Assembly (NCBI GenBank): GCA_015680685.1
Contig: MNCI01016492.1
Span: forward strand, 401,556 to 465,555
Origin: Gnetum montanum
Taxonomy: Eukaryota; Streptophyta; Gnetopsida; Gnetales; Gnetaceae
DNA length: 64,000 nucleotides
Reading direction: 5' to 3'
Positions 1 through 12,060 of the stretch are shown here, one piece after another. The notes under the pieces were generated by a model that searched no databases, was not told the origin of the DNA, and was given only the letters and a program-made list of their open reading frames with translations. The translations under genes were made by a program, and so were the position numbers. Each line of letters begins with the position of its first letter. Within the stretch, counting starts at the first letter, position 1.

Positions 1-599
1 CAAATTGATAGCTTCTTGAATCCCCAACATGGAATTCTCTTTGTAGCCATTGTTACTCCTTTATTTCCCAAAGAGATCTATGACATTTTTGTGCCAATGT
101 TGTGTACCTTAGAATAAAAATTTTAAACGTTTCTCACTTGGCTGGTCAAAATCCCTCCCACCTTTCATCCCCATAAACAAATAACATTATAATTTTGGTG
201 TGGCAACAATGAAGGTTTGAAAGCATTGGGAGTGGCAAAACCTCCAAATCATGAAGTTGATTGTTGTAGTTTCAATAGACTTTGAACCCCCTTACTGCAA
301 CTAGGCACTTTATTTTTGTTGAAATAAAGTTTACAGTTTCATTTATGTGCAAGTTTCCTTGATTTCTTTCATTTTCGTATATTTATCTTTCATATTTAAA
401 TTTTTCATTTTTTCATTTTTATTACCTCATTTTTCCCTCCTTAAGTCTATGGGTGATGTACCAGACCATCTAGGATACTTCAAATCCTATTTGTTTCATA
501 GAGGCCTTAGGGATTCAAGGTTAAGACTATTATTTTTGAAATTCTTGGATTTCCCCAACAAGTGATATTTCAATCACTACAAGCATGTAACCAATTTAG
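1..599. other. AT-rich sequence, no feature recognised
   Basis: Unassigned AT-rich intergenic DNA. The only open frame of note (347-565, + strand) is dominated by Phe/Leu/Ser from T-rich sequence and has no recognisable domain, so it is not called as a gene. Confidence 0.5.
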
Positions 600-2290
600 C
601 CTTTCATATCTCACTTATTATTAAAAGCTATACGTGACATTCTTTTTTCATGGCCATGTGGTATGCTTCACATGATCATCTCAATTAGTTTGCTAAAATC
701 TCCTAATGCTTCCTTTTAGCAGGATTACAAAATTCTACCCTTAACATTAAAACCTAGAGAAGGTTTTACTTCCAAAAAGAACAAACAAATTAAAAAATGG
801 AAGAAAAGCCAAGAAAGCCAACAGGCCAAAGTATCCTAAAGTAAAGTAAACTAATGGCTCAAAAAAAAAAGGATCCAAGTGGCCAAAAAACCCCCATAAG
901 AAAGCACTAGTTTATCTAAACATCATCAGTAACCAATAATTCAAGTGCATAACACTAAATAATTATTAGCCAATGATATTATCACTAAGTCATAACCATG
1001 ATATCAACACATTTGGAATTCTTTGTTAGCTTGTTCAACAATCTCTAAATACAGATTTAGTCAAAATACTTTATTTCAAATTCTCAACATTTCATGCCAT
1101 CATGAGTACTTCTTGGCATGATTCAACAACTACAAAATCAAGTATGGAGAGGGGAGCATTGGTGATGAATCTATGGTGGTATTTCACTCTTTGTTGATGT
1201 CTTTCGAGTTAATCCTTCAAACATCAATAATTCATTTATAAATAGGATAGCATTGTGGTAAAATGAGAAAACTTAAGCCCCTTCCATGTAAATTTTGAAT
1301 GTAATTTTGATCAAATTCAAGAGCAAAAATAAATGCCTTAGTCTTGCTTTAGAAAATCTATCTCATAACCCTATTTCATCAAAACCTAGAAGCATTTCCA
1401 TTATGTAAAGTGTAATTCATAGTAGAAGACATCAAAAATGCAATGGATTGTGTACAACTAGCATAATTGATCACATATTAACAAAATTGTTGTCAATGCT
1501 AGCTTAAAATGTCAAAACACTAAATCTCTTACAAGAGTAAATGCAAAAATGCTACACCTCTTTGTCTAGCTAAGTTTGTTAAAAATGCTATGTGAAATGC
1601 TTGAGAAAATTTCCAAAACAAAGTCAACATAAAAACATAAAGCTATGCCAATAAAAACAAGAACCAATGCCACTTGTTGGAAATTTTGGAATAGACTTTT
1701 GAAGCCTCTAAGGCTTTTGGATCTAAGAACTCTTTTGAACATGAGACTTTTGTAAGCAGTATTAGATTTGAGAGCATGTAGTCATTCTCCCTCAAGTGCT
1801 AATCATTGAGAGGATCAAGAACCTATTGTAGCCCATAGATCAAGTAAGCCAGATGTGTTTGAGATGACCACTAATCACACCTTGTCCACCTATGCACCAT
1901 ATCTCCAATAGTAATTTCAAAGGGATTTCTAGAACTTCTATAGTTCCACACTTTAAAAGCCATGGATTCTTTTAATATTTATTTTCACAACATTTATTTT
2001 TACAGTATTAATACAAGTTTTTAGTGTTTTAGTTACATTTTTTGTTATTTTCTGTATTGTCTCTTGATTCACTCATTGATCCAACATTGGATCTATTTTT
2101 CATATGTTTATAGCTCGTTCTTATCCCAGTAAAAGATTGTTAAGTCATTAGATGATCGACAAGACTACCTAAAGTGCCTTAGATTCCTTCAAGGCCCATG
2201 GATCTTATGTTTGAAATTATTTTGTATGAATCTATTTGGTTTCTAGCATTGAATTTTTCCATCACTACAACCTATACCATATTGACCTAT
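600..2290. repeat. Left copy of a 1.7 kb diverged direct repeat (possible LTR)
   Basis: This stretch aligns by eye, in order and in the same orientation, with about 7960-9740. Anchors include the A-rich segment at 790-870 versus 8100-8190, the block ending in a multi-Phe stretch near 1140-1210 versus 8460-8540, and the block around GACAAGACTACCTAA (about 2158 versus 9628). A pair of long direct repeats about 5.7 kb apart is what an old LTR retrotransposon or LARD would leave. I could not find clean TG...CA ends, a primer-binding site or a target duplication, so LTR status is inferred. Confidence 0.5.
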
Positions 2291-4029
2291 GTATCATTCT
2301 CTTACTCTAGCCTATGTAACACTTTCTCCATATTATCTTTTTTCTTCACCTAGGTTCTAAAAGCATCCCTTTCTTTTCACTTCTACACCATCCATTAGGA
2401 TCCTCACCTGTGTTCAGAACAAAGAAATGGAAAATAATAAAGGAAAAGAGGAACATGTAAATAAATAACAACCATAGAATGAAAGAAGATCTCATTCTAG
2501 GGCATATCAAACACAACTCCTCTTGCTTCTACTACTATATTAACTACTCCTATAATATCAAACACTATTCATTCTATGTTAATGGCTAAGAAGGCAATGA
2601 ATGGAAGAAGAGCCTTGTCCTAGATTATAACAACAATGAAGTCAATGAAACCAAACCTTTCTTTCTTTGATTTAATTTCAACCTTAAAGGAGCATCACTT
2701 TGGGTAGTAGAAGCTTTTCAAATAAATCATAGTGCCTAGAGATATTTAGCCTTACGATTAAGAAATCTTATCCATTCTCAATGCTCTAAAGTATGATGCT
2801 AACTACCTAGTCTTCAAAGTGAAGAATAGTAAGATCTATCATACAATGGGTATCATGTGAAAACTTCATATCTACATCATGATAAAAGTTAAAAGAATGT
2901 ATTCCTATCCTTGATGCATCTTGACGTTGAAGCTATGAACAACATCATCTTATGAACAATCATCATCAAGTGTCTTGGACTCAAAAAATAGATCAAGTGC
3001 TAAAACTATACCTTTTTTCGTATTTGGTTTAGTGGTACTAGAGTTGGCATAAAAGAAGTGATTAAATTACCCTTTTTAATAGAAAGTCGTATTGTATTTA
3101 AGGTAGTCCTTCTAGTTACTAGAAACTCATTAGGAATAAATGCTATTTTAGCAAGGCCTTAGTTAGTTTGTCACTATGCTATTTCTTCTCATATACATAA
3201 AAAAAATTCACTTTTCATGAAAAGATAAGAAGGTTGTTATTCATGCAGATCTTGAAGTTCTCACTATCTCACATCTTGATTCCATAGAAGAAAGTAGCCT
3301 AGGGTCCTATCTTGGGGTAATATGAAAAACCTTGATTAACCAAAATGTTAATGGGCTTGAAAGTAATATCCCCTAGTTGTCTAGTATATATAAGTTTATG
3401 GATCTAGGATTTGGTGAACTAGACATAGTTGAGTTGGTCAAGAGTATGAAAAGTTCTACTAAATCATAAGTTAGAAAAGCCATCGTCAAATCATCACTAT
3501 TGCAACAAGCAAGTCCTTCCTTTTTTTTCTTTTCATTTATTTATCTTTTACATAGTATTTGCATGCATTTTATATTCATATTTAGTGCTAGCCATGAGTG
3601 TTTCTTTATTTAACTTACATTTTCATAATATTTTCTACTTTTCTAGCTTAGTTTTCTCTATTTTCTATCACCATCATTTGGTTTTTGTTTTATCCACATT
3701 TAGATGTATTGGTTTTATTTTTCAATTTTTACTCATTAATATATTTTTTATTTCATGTTAGTAAAATAAAAAAAATATGCACATCAAAAATTTAAGAAGT
3801 CTCATAAATATAGAAAAATAGAAAACTATAAAAATAAAAAAAATATAAAATCATGAACACAAAACTCAAAATCCATAAAGAATAATCATCCTTGCAATGT
3901 AGTAAATTTCCATAGAACATCCATTATGAGCACATACCATCAACAAGAAATACATGACATTCTTCAAAAACTACAAAACCTAAAAATAAATCCTATAGCT
4001 GAAATCCTATCCATCAATAAATTCTAATC
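2291..4029. other. Interior of the direct-repeat-flanked block, unassigned
   Basis: No open frame of meaningful length and no recognisable retroelement domain. Translations of the + strand (for example 2400-3500) are broken by frequent stops. Position between the two 1.7 kb direct repeats suggests degraded internal sequence of a retroelement, but no gag or pol motif supports this. Confidence 0.35.
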
Positions 4030-6330
4030 ACTTGAAGCTCCATCGTTGTGAGGAAAATCTTCCTCACTACTTTTACATCTACTTCTTTCCTCACCTCACT
4101 ACTAGAACCTCTAAGTATATTTGTGCTTGTTAACAAATAAAAAAAATAAAAATGTTATAATTCATGAGAAATACATAGAAATACTAATATGAATAAAGTT
4201 AAAATTACAAAAACATCAAGATTAAGAAAATCAACAAATAACTAACAAACTAACTACAACATTTCCCCTTATCTATAGCTATGCCACTAGGACTCACTTC
4301 ATTCTCATCACCTTACATAACGAAAAAAATTCTAGGAGCCTTATACCCATACACATCCATGAGCTTTTGAGTGATCTCTTCTAGTGCAAGAAATAAAAAC
4401 CCAAATTTGGTAGGATAGAATCCTCTACACTATGTTGTCTCTCCATCTTGTTACTATCTTTTTTATCATCAAACTTAAAGCCTAGGCCTTCCTTTCATTT
4501 CCCCACATTATCATGCACACTTCAAATGCCTCCAAGACATTGCTAGCCCTCATCTTCTCTACTAGTATTTTCCTCACCCTCCTCGAAATTCTATCCTCCT
4601 AATGTTGTTTTGTGAGAAGAAAGTTTTTCTTCTTGTAAAATAACTTATTTATTCTATGCTATTTTTGCTAGTGCTCCCATGCATAATAGCTAGTCCAAAA
4701 CTTATAAATTAAGGTCTCTATGGCCAATATCTTTTAGCATTGAATACTATGTGTAGCCAACATGGAGTTGAGGGAATCTCTCAATCACCAATAGGAGGAA
4801 GCTATAGGATTATGATGGATCATCTTACTTCCAAGAAGATTAGCTTATAGGTTTTCTACCTCTTCCTCTAACCTAGTAATATTGAAAATTAACTTTTCAT
4901 TGTCTTCCTTAGTAAAGAGTTGCTTCATTCTCAAATCCATAATGGCATTATATTTCTTCACTATGAGAGAGGCTGTATCTATTTCATATTATATCAAAGA
5001 ATTCATATTCTTTTGGATTTCATGATGATCACATACAAGAGGCTGGAGAGAAAGATCCATAACAAATACCTTCCATCAATTAATCAAACCTATGCATTTG
5101 ATAAGGTATCTATCAATTATTCCTTCAGTTAACAAAAAGAACATCAAACAATTCTAACTCTTAAAAAAGAACATGATAATCCAACTTACAAGTGCTAGCT
5201 ATGGTTCTTAGCATTTTTATAAAGTTATTTACAATATTTCAAACTAATTGTTCTTTATCTATGTGCTTTCAAAATATCCTCATGAGATGTAATAAAATAA
5301 ATAAAAATAAAAATATTAATTCATAAATAAAATGAACCATGAGAAAAATAAGTTAAATAATAAATAAATAAAATAACATTATCAACTTACCAAAGCATAG
5401 AGATCATTTTTCCTTTAATTTCTTCTTACACCACTTCTTCCTAGCCTCATATGATACAACTTCTCTTTTGGGAATAGGAGCTCAATGATGTTGAAATAGG
5501 ATGCTATGTGTTCCATGTCTATGTTATCTAGCTTATGACCTACATGACAACTAGTTGGTCTTTATGAAAACATAAAAATTCAAACCTCTTCTTCATATAG
5601 ATCATTCTATCATAAATACGTAAAGAGTTTGAAACTCACCTACACATACCAAATCAAAATCTAATTGCTTCTTGAAGAGTTCATTAGCCAATGCATTGTC
5701 TTCCATCCTCTTCACTACTTCTACTAATACTTCCCTATGTCTTGCTTCAATTTATTTGTTGGCCTGTTCCTCTTCTTCTTTCTTTAATATCCTCTCCACT
5801 TATTTCTTGGCTTGTATTTCTTTCTCTTTCCTCATCTTTCTTCCATCTTTTTCCTTAGCCAAAGCCTCTCACACAACTTGCTTCTTCACCTTTACTGAAA
5901 TTGTTAATAATCAATGTGTGTTAATGATATTAAACTAAAATATTAAAGGATTAAAAATTAAAATAATAAACATAAAATAAAAAATATTAAATGTATAAAA
6001 ATAATAGTATTAAAAATAAATAAAAATTTTTATAACTTACCTAAACTTTCCTTAACTGCTCCTTCTCTAAGTCATAGGTATCGATAGGCTCTATGACATC
6101 TATCATTTTCTTCTTTACTACATGGACCTTGTCTTATATGCCTAAGGCATATCCTCTAATTACCTCCATATCCTACATAGGATTCCCACAAGAAAAATGC
6201 TTCATGGATAATACAACATTATTAGGTATTCAAGATTCAACCACATTCTTTAGCAATGAAGATGCTACCTCCAACAATCCATTCAAGCTAGTAGGTAGAG
6301 TCATCATAATGCTTGTGAAATTTTAGCATA
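4030..6330 (-). pseudogene. Decayed multi-exon gene with coiled coil, inside a direct-repeat-flanked block
   Basis: Function not recognised. Reading the minus strand shows several exon-like blocks in which one frame is open apart from isolated point stops. Block 1 ends at 6041 with donor GTAAGT right after a Glu/Lys-rich segment. Block 2 (about 5894-5650) follows an acceptor ending TTTCAG and encodes a highly charged stretch (KKEEEEQANK, VVKRMEDNALANELFKKQL) that should form a coiled coil; it ends at a GTATGT donor. Block 3 (about 5559-5391) contains PIPKREVVSYEARKKWCKKK and ends at GTAAGT. A short block ends at 5190 with GTAAGT. A fifth block (about 4975-4560) contains KLIFNITRLEEEVENL. A last Val/Glu/Lys-rich block follows an acceptor near 4130. 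The stops are mostly TAG/TAA/TGA where Gln or Arg would fit. Exon joins were not all phase-checked. The layout (coiled coil, charged tail, position inside a repeat-flanked block) resembles the antisense gene at 30762-35158, without evident sequence identity. Confidence 0.4.
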
Positions 6331-6439
6331 ATGGATGAGGAAAGTTCTCCTCATTGAGAGCTTTCCCTTTCTAATGGATGCTAAAAGATAATAATTCCAT
6401 GAAGCATCAAAGGATCCTTGTTGTCATAATTCAAAAATG

Positions 6440-6960
6440 AAATAGGTTGTCAAACATGTTATAACAATGAAATTAAGAATAAAATTAGTCCAACACACTA
6501 ATTTTTGGTGAAAATTTCCTTGTTATGGTCAAAAACGATATGCACAAGTTACCAAAAAAGCTCAATTCTAGCTAAAACACGCTATGGGGATGAAATTCAT
6601 AATGAAATTAACTTCATACACTGCTCTTTATTGAAAAAAGTGTTTTCATAGTCTAAAACACTACCTATCTTGCTCTAGTACACTATCATGTGGGCCCCAC
6701 AAATCCTATACCAAAATACCAAAAGCCAAAAATGTTGTGCTAATGAAATTGACAATGAAATTATCCCAATCATGCTTAGAAACCTCTATCCATGATCTAC
6801 ATGTTGTCCACTTTAGTCAAAAATACTAACATGTGGATCCCATGGCTCTAAAATTTAAGCCTAAAGAATTGAAAATGTTGGGACAATGAAATTGATAGCT
6901 TATTTTTCATAAATGTGTTGTAAAACGAATGTATGATGTCCACACACTACACAACTAGCT
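6440..6960. repeat. Degenerate tandem repeat, about four units of 125-155 bp
   Basis: A core resembling AATGTTGtgctAATGAAATT recurs near 6453, 6578, 6731 and 6873, each followed by a second AATGAAATT-like stretch. Spacings vary (about 125, 153 and 142 bp), so this is an old, diverged array. No coding potential was seen. Confidence 0.4.
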
Positions 6961-7959
6961 TAAACACATTGACAATAGAACATGTTCATAATTTTGAATT
7001 ATTTTGATATTAAAATGTCATTATTTTAGTCATTTGTGGTCTTTCCATTAAATTGTTACTTATTCGAATAAAAATGTAACCAAAATAAAAATTGAATATC
7101 ATTTATTACGTTATTTTATCTTATTTTGACAATTATATCATGTAGATGCTACTTAATGTGCTTATGTTGATTATAGGATTAAGCCATGGGGGTGTGGACA
7201 CAATTGAACTTCCCTTTGAGCCTAGGTGGATCCTTTTGGTGATGTCAATTGGTCAATCATCCTTAAATACTTAAACCTTGATCCTAGAAGCCTTGTAATC
7301 CTATAGCCTTAATACCTTGGAATGGCCTAACTACTCTTGACCTAGAAGCCAAAATCATCACATGATATTCCCTAGTAGAACTCCTTGTTTTAATCCAAAA
7401 TCATGAGAAGAAAACACTAAAGCTGTGTTTCTCACTAGAATCTTAGCTTGATTAAGACAATCATCAAATCCGTACAGGATAACATAAGGACCTTAAGATA
7501 GCCTTTATTACTTCTAACATTAACATGTGTGCTTTTAGTGTTGGTTTCCTTTCTTTGTAAACTTAACCAAGCACATGACGTTGATAAACCCTGTAGCCTA
7601 TGACAAGAGAGCCTACATGACCATTTGGCCTCAAAACACTACAATTTTTATCTAAATCTGAAAAAGAAGAAATCTAGTGTTCTCAAGCTACCCTAATGAT
7701 GTCTCGTGATAGCTAGTGTTTATTCATGCAATCACTTCTAATCTCATATTTTTTTATCAATATTTTATTCTCTCCAAGTTGTGTTTGTAGGATGAACCTA
7801 GAGTCATCATAAAGTTGTGACTCATTGTAGTAGTAAGTCACTACATAATCTTGATGCATGACATTTGGATAGCTTGTTTGATCATGATAACAATGCTTAC
7901 CTCATATCATTCCTTTCATAGTCATATCCATATATTAATTTCAACCTTATATTATTAAC
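6961..7959. other. No feature recognised
   Basis: AT-rich sequence between the degenerate tandem array and the right copy of the 1.7 kb direct repeat. No open frame, RNA gene or transposon hallmark was recognised. Confidence 0.4.
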
Positions 7960-9740
7960 AATGAAAAGCTTTGTTTGACATTCATGCATCATGGTCTTGT
8001 GACATCTCCTATGGCATGCTTTACCAAATTAGTTCATTAAATCTCCAAACATTTCATTCAACAAGAAAACAAATATCCAACCTTGTTATTAAAAATCAAA
8101 TAAATTTTTACTCCCATAGAAAAAAAGGAAGAAAACTGTCAAGAAAGACAAGAGGACAAAGTATCTTGAAAAAAAGAAACTAATGGCTTAAAAAATAAGT
8201 GAGAGTAGTGGCCAACGAATCCTATAAGAAAGCATTGGTTGCTTTGAACATCATTACTAATTAGAAATTCAAGCATTAAGCTAAAAAACCTCATCAACAA
8301 ACAAGTACACCACTATGCCATGATCATGATGTCAAAACATTTGAAATTCTTTATTATCCTATTTAACCATTTTTGAGTAACGTAAATACCTTATTTCATA
8401 TTACCATAATTTCATTTTGACCTCAATTCATCATTTTAAGTACTCTTGTGATTAGACAACTACTGAATCAAGTGTAGAAAGAGAGAAGCATTGGTGATGA
8501 ACCTACGGTAGTGTTTCATGTTCTTTGTTGATTTCTTTTGAGTCAATCCTCAAAACATCAACAAATGGGGGACAATGAAACATGTCAAATAAAATTTTAA
8601 TTATATTGGATTCAAGAGGAAAATAAATGCCTTGAATTTCTTTCAAAAATTTCATTTTGTAGCCCTACTTTTATAAAAATTTTAGAGAATTCTTACTTTG
8701 TAAAGTGTAAATCATGATATAAAACCTAAAAACCACCATGAATTATCTTAAAGTAGCATAATTAATGTTAAATTTATTTAAAAAACTATTGTTCATAGTG
8801 CATTACTCAAAAACACTATAGTGAGAAACATTGTAGTTTTGAGGTATGAAAAGTGTTTAAAATGCTATATATTATGTTCAAAGGCTTACCTAAGTTATGT
8901 TAACATGTAAATAGCAAATTGTGACCTATAAAACCAAGAATTGATATCATATTTGGGACTTTTGGATCATTTAAACTCTCCCAAACTTGAGGCTTTTAGA
9001 GAAAAAAGATCTAAGAGCCTAGAGCCATTTTTCTCCAGTGTTGTTCATTATGAGTAGAGGGAACCTATTGCAATCAACATTCTATGTGTTATGCTCAAAA
9101 CTTTGCCTAAGCTAGGTGAACATGTAAACATCAAATTGTGACCTATAAAACCAGGAATTAACATCATTTTGAAGAATTTTACATCCTTCAAACTCTCCCA
9201 AGCTTGAGGCTTTTAGAGTAAAGAGATTTGAGAGCCCAAAGCCATTTTTCTCCAATGTTGTCCATTCTGAGTAGAGAGAACCTATTACATTCAACATTCA
9301 AGATTAGATTAAGGAAAAAAAAGGTGTTTTGAATTCCTACATGACACACTCTACCTACCAATGCACTAGGATTCTAATAGCATCATTGCAGAGATTTGTG
9401 GGATATCCACATTTTTGTATTTTTTTAACCTATATTCTCTACATTTTGTACTCTTTAAAAATTAATATAGATTTTTGTAGTTTCTTTGGCCACATTTTAT
9501 GTTATTTTCACTATCATTTTCAATTCACTGATAGATCTAAGGTTGGATCCATTATTCACCTATTTTCTCATTCACTTTCACTCATATTTTAATTTGATAA
9601 TAGACTTTCAAGTCCTTACGTGATTGACAAGACTACCTAAGGTACCTCAAGTTCTTTTGATGCCCATGGATTCTAAGATAAAGCTTTTTTACATAGATCT
9701 ATTCAATTTCCAACTTCAATTTTTTTATCATTATAGATAT
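7960..9740. repeat. Right copy of the 1.7 kb diverged direct repeat (possible LTR)
   Basis: Partner of 600-2290 in the same orientation. It is a little longer than the left copy, partly because of an internal tandem duplication at 8865-9300. The ORFs inside it (7971-8183 and others) fall in repeat sequence and are not genes. Confidence 0.5.
8865..9300. repeat. Tandem duplication, two 217-bp units
   Basis: Unit 1 (about 8865-9081) and unit 2 (about 9082-9300) share long matching stretches, for example CAAATTGTGACCTATAAAAC and GAGCC..AGCCATTTTTCTCC, with a constant offset of 217 bp. The corresponding part of the left 1.7 kb repeat has only one unit, so the duplication came after the two long repeats separated. 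Confidence 0.7.
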
Positions 9741-11459
9741 AATTTCTAGTTATTTTTTTGTCCTTTTCTATGATCTAAACTTAGTTGTGTATTCTATATC
9801 AGGTATTTTCATTTTATAATGCATGGATATTTCTATTTATGTTTTTAATTATAACTTGTTTGTTGTGGTTTACTCTATGTATTCACCTTAATGAGCTGGG
9901 GATTGATTAGTGGTTGTTTGGGGAAACTAATAAGGCCTTCAACATTATAGTTTTCCCCTACAAATTGATGAATGATTTTCTTTTCTTTATAAATCTATGC
10001 TCTCACTAAGCATTGAGCTATTGATCATCCACAATAATATTTTAATATGTACTGTTAGTATAAATATTACAAGTTATCTTAGGAATAGTGACTAGCAATA
10101 AGAAAAACTTATGAAAGTTTATTTGATTCCTATCACAAGTATATGTCAAGAGTGTCAACTGGTGATAAGGAGCTTATCATAGCCCTTAGCAAATGCAATA
10201 CCTAGTGAAAAAAGTTATTTAGTATCACCAAATACGGAACTCATCACATCTTATGATAATGTAATATTAGTGCATCTCATCATCAATATAATCACTAAAC
10301 ACAATAGTCATGATAAGTGGTAGTTATATATATTTGTTATCACTAGAGATCACATAGGTAATAATGAAGCATTTTTTAAAATTAAATCATTATCATAGAA
10401 CTTTGTGTCCATGATATCTAATGATAAGCCGTATATTTTAATTCATCTAATATGCATCAAGACTCTTAAATGAGACCCTCACCTCCCTTTTTATTATAGC
10501 AAGAGAAGAGGTTAGGGGAAGTTCATATCCTTTAAGAAAATAATTTCTAGTTTCTACAAAAAATACTCTTGATTTTTTATTTTGTAAACTTGTTAATCTC
10601 TATGGTGATTTTTCAACTTTAGAGTCCACATGAGCTATTGTCAATTGCTACATTAATAAGATAGAGAGTTAGAGCTATAGATTAGATGACACTGCCCTTG
10701 TTTACTTAATGTAATTCTTTTCTCTATTAGCATTGTTATCTAGAATTCTTAATTAAACTTATGAAGTTAATTAATAAATTCTAATAACCCATTCATGAGT
10801 GATAGAAACATGGGATTGATTATTGGATTGAACAAAATTCATGATTTTATCTTGATGTTTTCTTTAGCTTTGGACCACTCCTCCAAGGATACAACTTGAA
10901 CTTTGGTCATAGACAAGGTGACATTGCTACAATGAGAGTAATCTAACCCCAAATTTTGGTTGGCTCATCAACTACCATCTTGAATGTTTTTCTTATATGG
11001 GTCATCACTAAGCTTGTTCAATACATCTCACTACTAACTCTAGCATGCAAGAGAGACTTCTCATGATCTTCAAAGATGACTCTAGTGCATGTGGAACATC
11101 TCCTCTTGGACCTAAGGCATCTTAAGTATGTGGGATACATCTCACTTGATACATCTCAACTCAGGTAAATACATCTTCTCATCTAGATAGATTTCTCCTA
11201 TGAAAGCTTAGCTCTTGACCAAGACATTACTTAGACCTCCAATACATCTCCATAGCATACAAAACATTCAAAAAATGCTTGTAGGAAGAAAAAATGAATC
11301 AAAAAAGGTGTCCCTACATAAAAATTCCACAAATGACACAAGTATAGACCTCTTAGTTCAACATCATGATCCAAATTTACCAATTTTGTGGTTAATGTGA
11401 AATAATTTAGTTGAGAGGAAAACACATTTAGCATGATGGTGGGTGGGTGGGGGGGGGGG
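9741..11459. other. No feature recognised
   Basis: AT-rich intergenic sequence. The short open frames at 11215-11400 (+) and 11231-11494 (-) have no recognisable motif, and the latter runs into the assembly gap. A G homopolymer (about 11440-11459) directly abuts the gap and probably caused it. Confidence 0.45.
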
Positions 11460-11490
11460 NNNNNNNNNNNNNNNNNNNNNNNNNNNNNNN
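11460..11490. other. Assembly gap (31 N)
   Basis: Run of N immediately after a poly-G/GGGT stretch. The true length and content are unknown. Confidence 0.98.
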
Positions 11491-11822
11491 TCACACCATG
11501 TAAGGTCCCTTAAATGAGATTAATGCATACATGTACCCTTGCACAATGGAACACCCAGTTGTTGCATACTTGCCCTCATGCCTAATAAATTGGACAAGTG
11601 AAAAACTATCAAGATGCAAATTAAGGTCACTATCGAGGAATATGTTGCTACTAGTGACACCATGATGCACCGCATGTTTCTACCATTCTTTGTGCAGGTA
11701 CAGTAGTGCCATCACCAAGCCTTGCAACACACAAAAACGGGCTATCCAATCCAACACAACCATGGTAGAAGAAGAACATGACAGCTAGAAGAACCATCAC
11801 AACCATACATGTACAATGTTAA

Positions 11823-12060
11823 GTGGGTGGTAACAATAGTAGGGCATAGTGTAGGAGGGCAGTATGTTTGGTAGTGGCATTGGTGAATGGAGGATGATGC
11901 ATGATGATCAAAGCAATGGGCTAGAGCATAGAGAGCAAGTAGGCAGCAATGGCAGTGGGGCACATGTGGGAGGGCAGCATGTCTAGCAGTGGTGCTGGTG
12001 AATGGACTGATGCACAATGGTCAAAGTAGTGGGCTATACTATAGAGAGTTGTGGGTGGCC
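11823..12060. repeat. Tandem duplication, about 115-bp period
   Basis: The segment around AGGAGGGCAGTATG (about 11854) recurs 115 bp later as GGGAGGGCAGCATG (about 11969), and the following bases (GGTGAATGGA, GATGCA..ATG.TCAAAG, GGGCTA.A..ATAGAGAG) keep the same offset. The duplication explains the two similar Cys/His-rich minus-strand ORFs at 11742-12115, which are therefore not called as genes. Confidence 0.65.
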
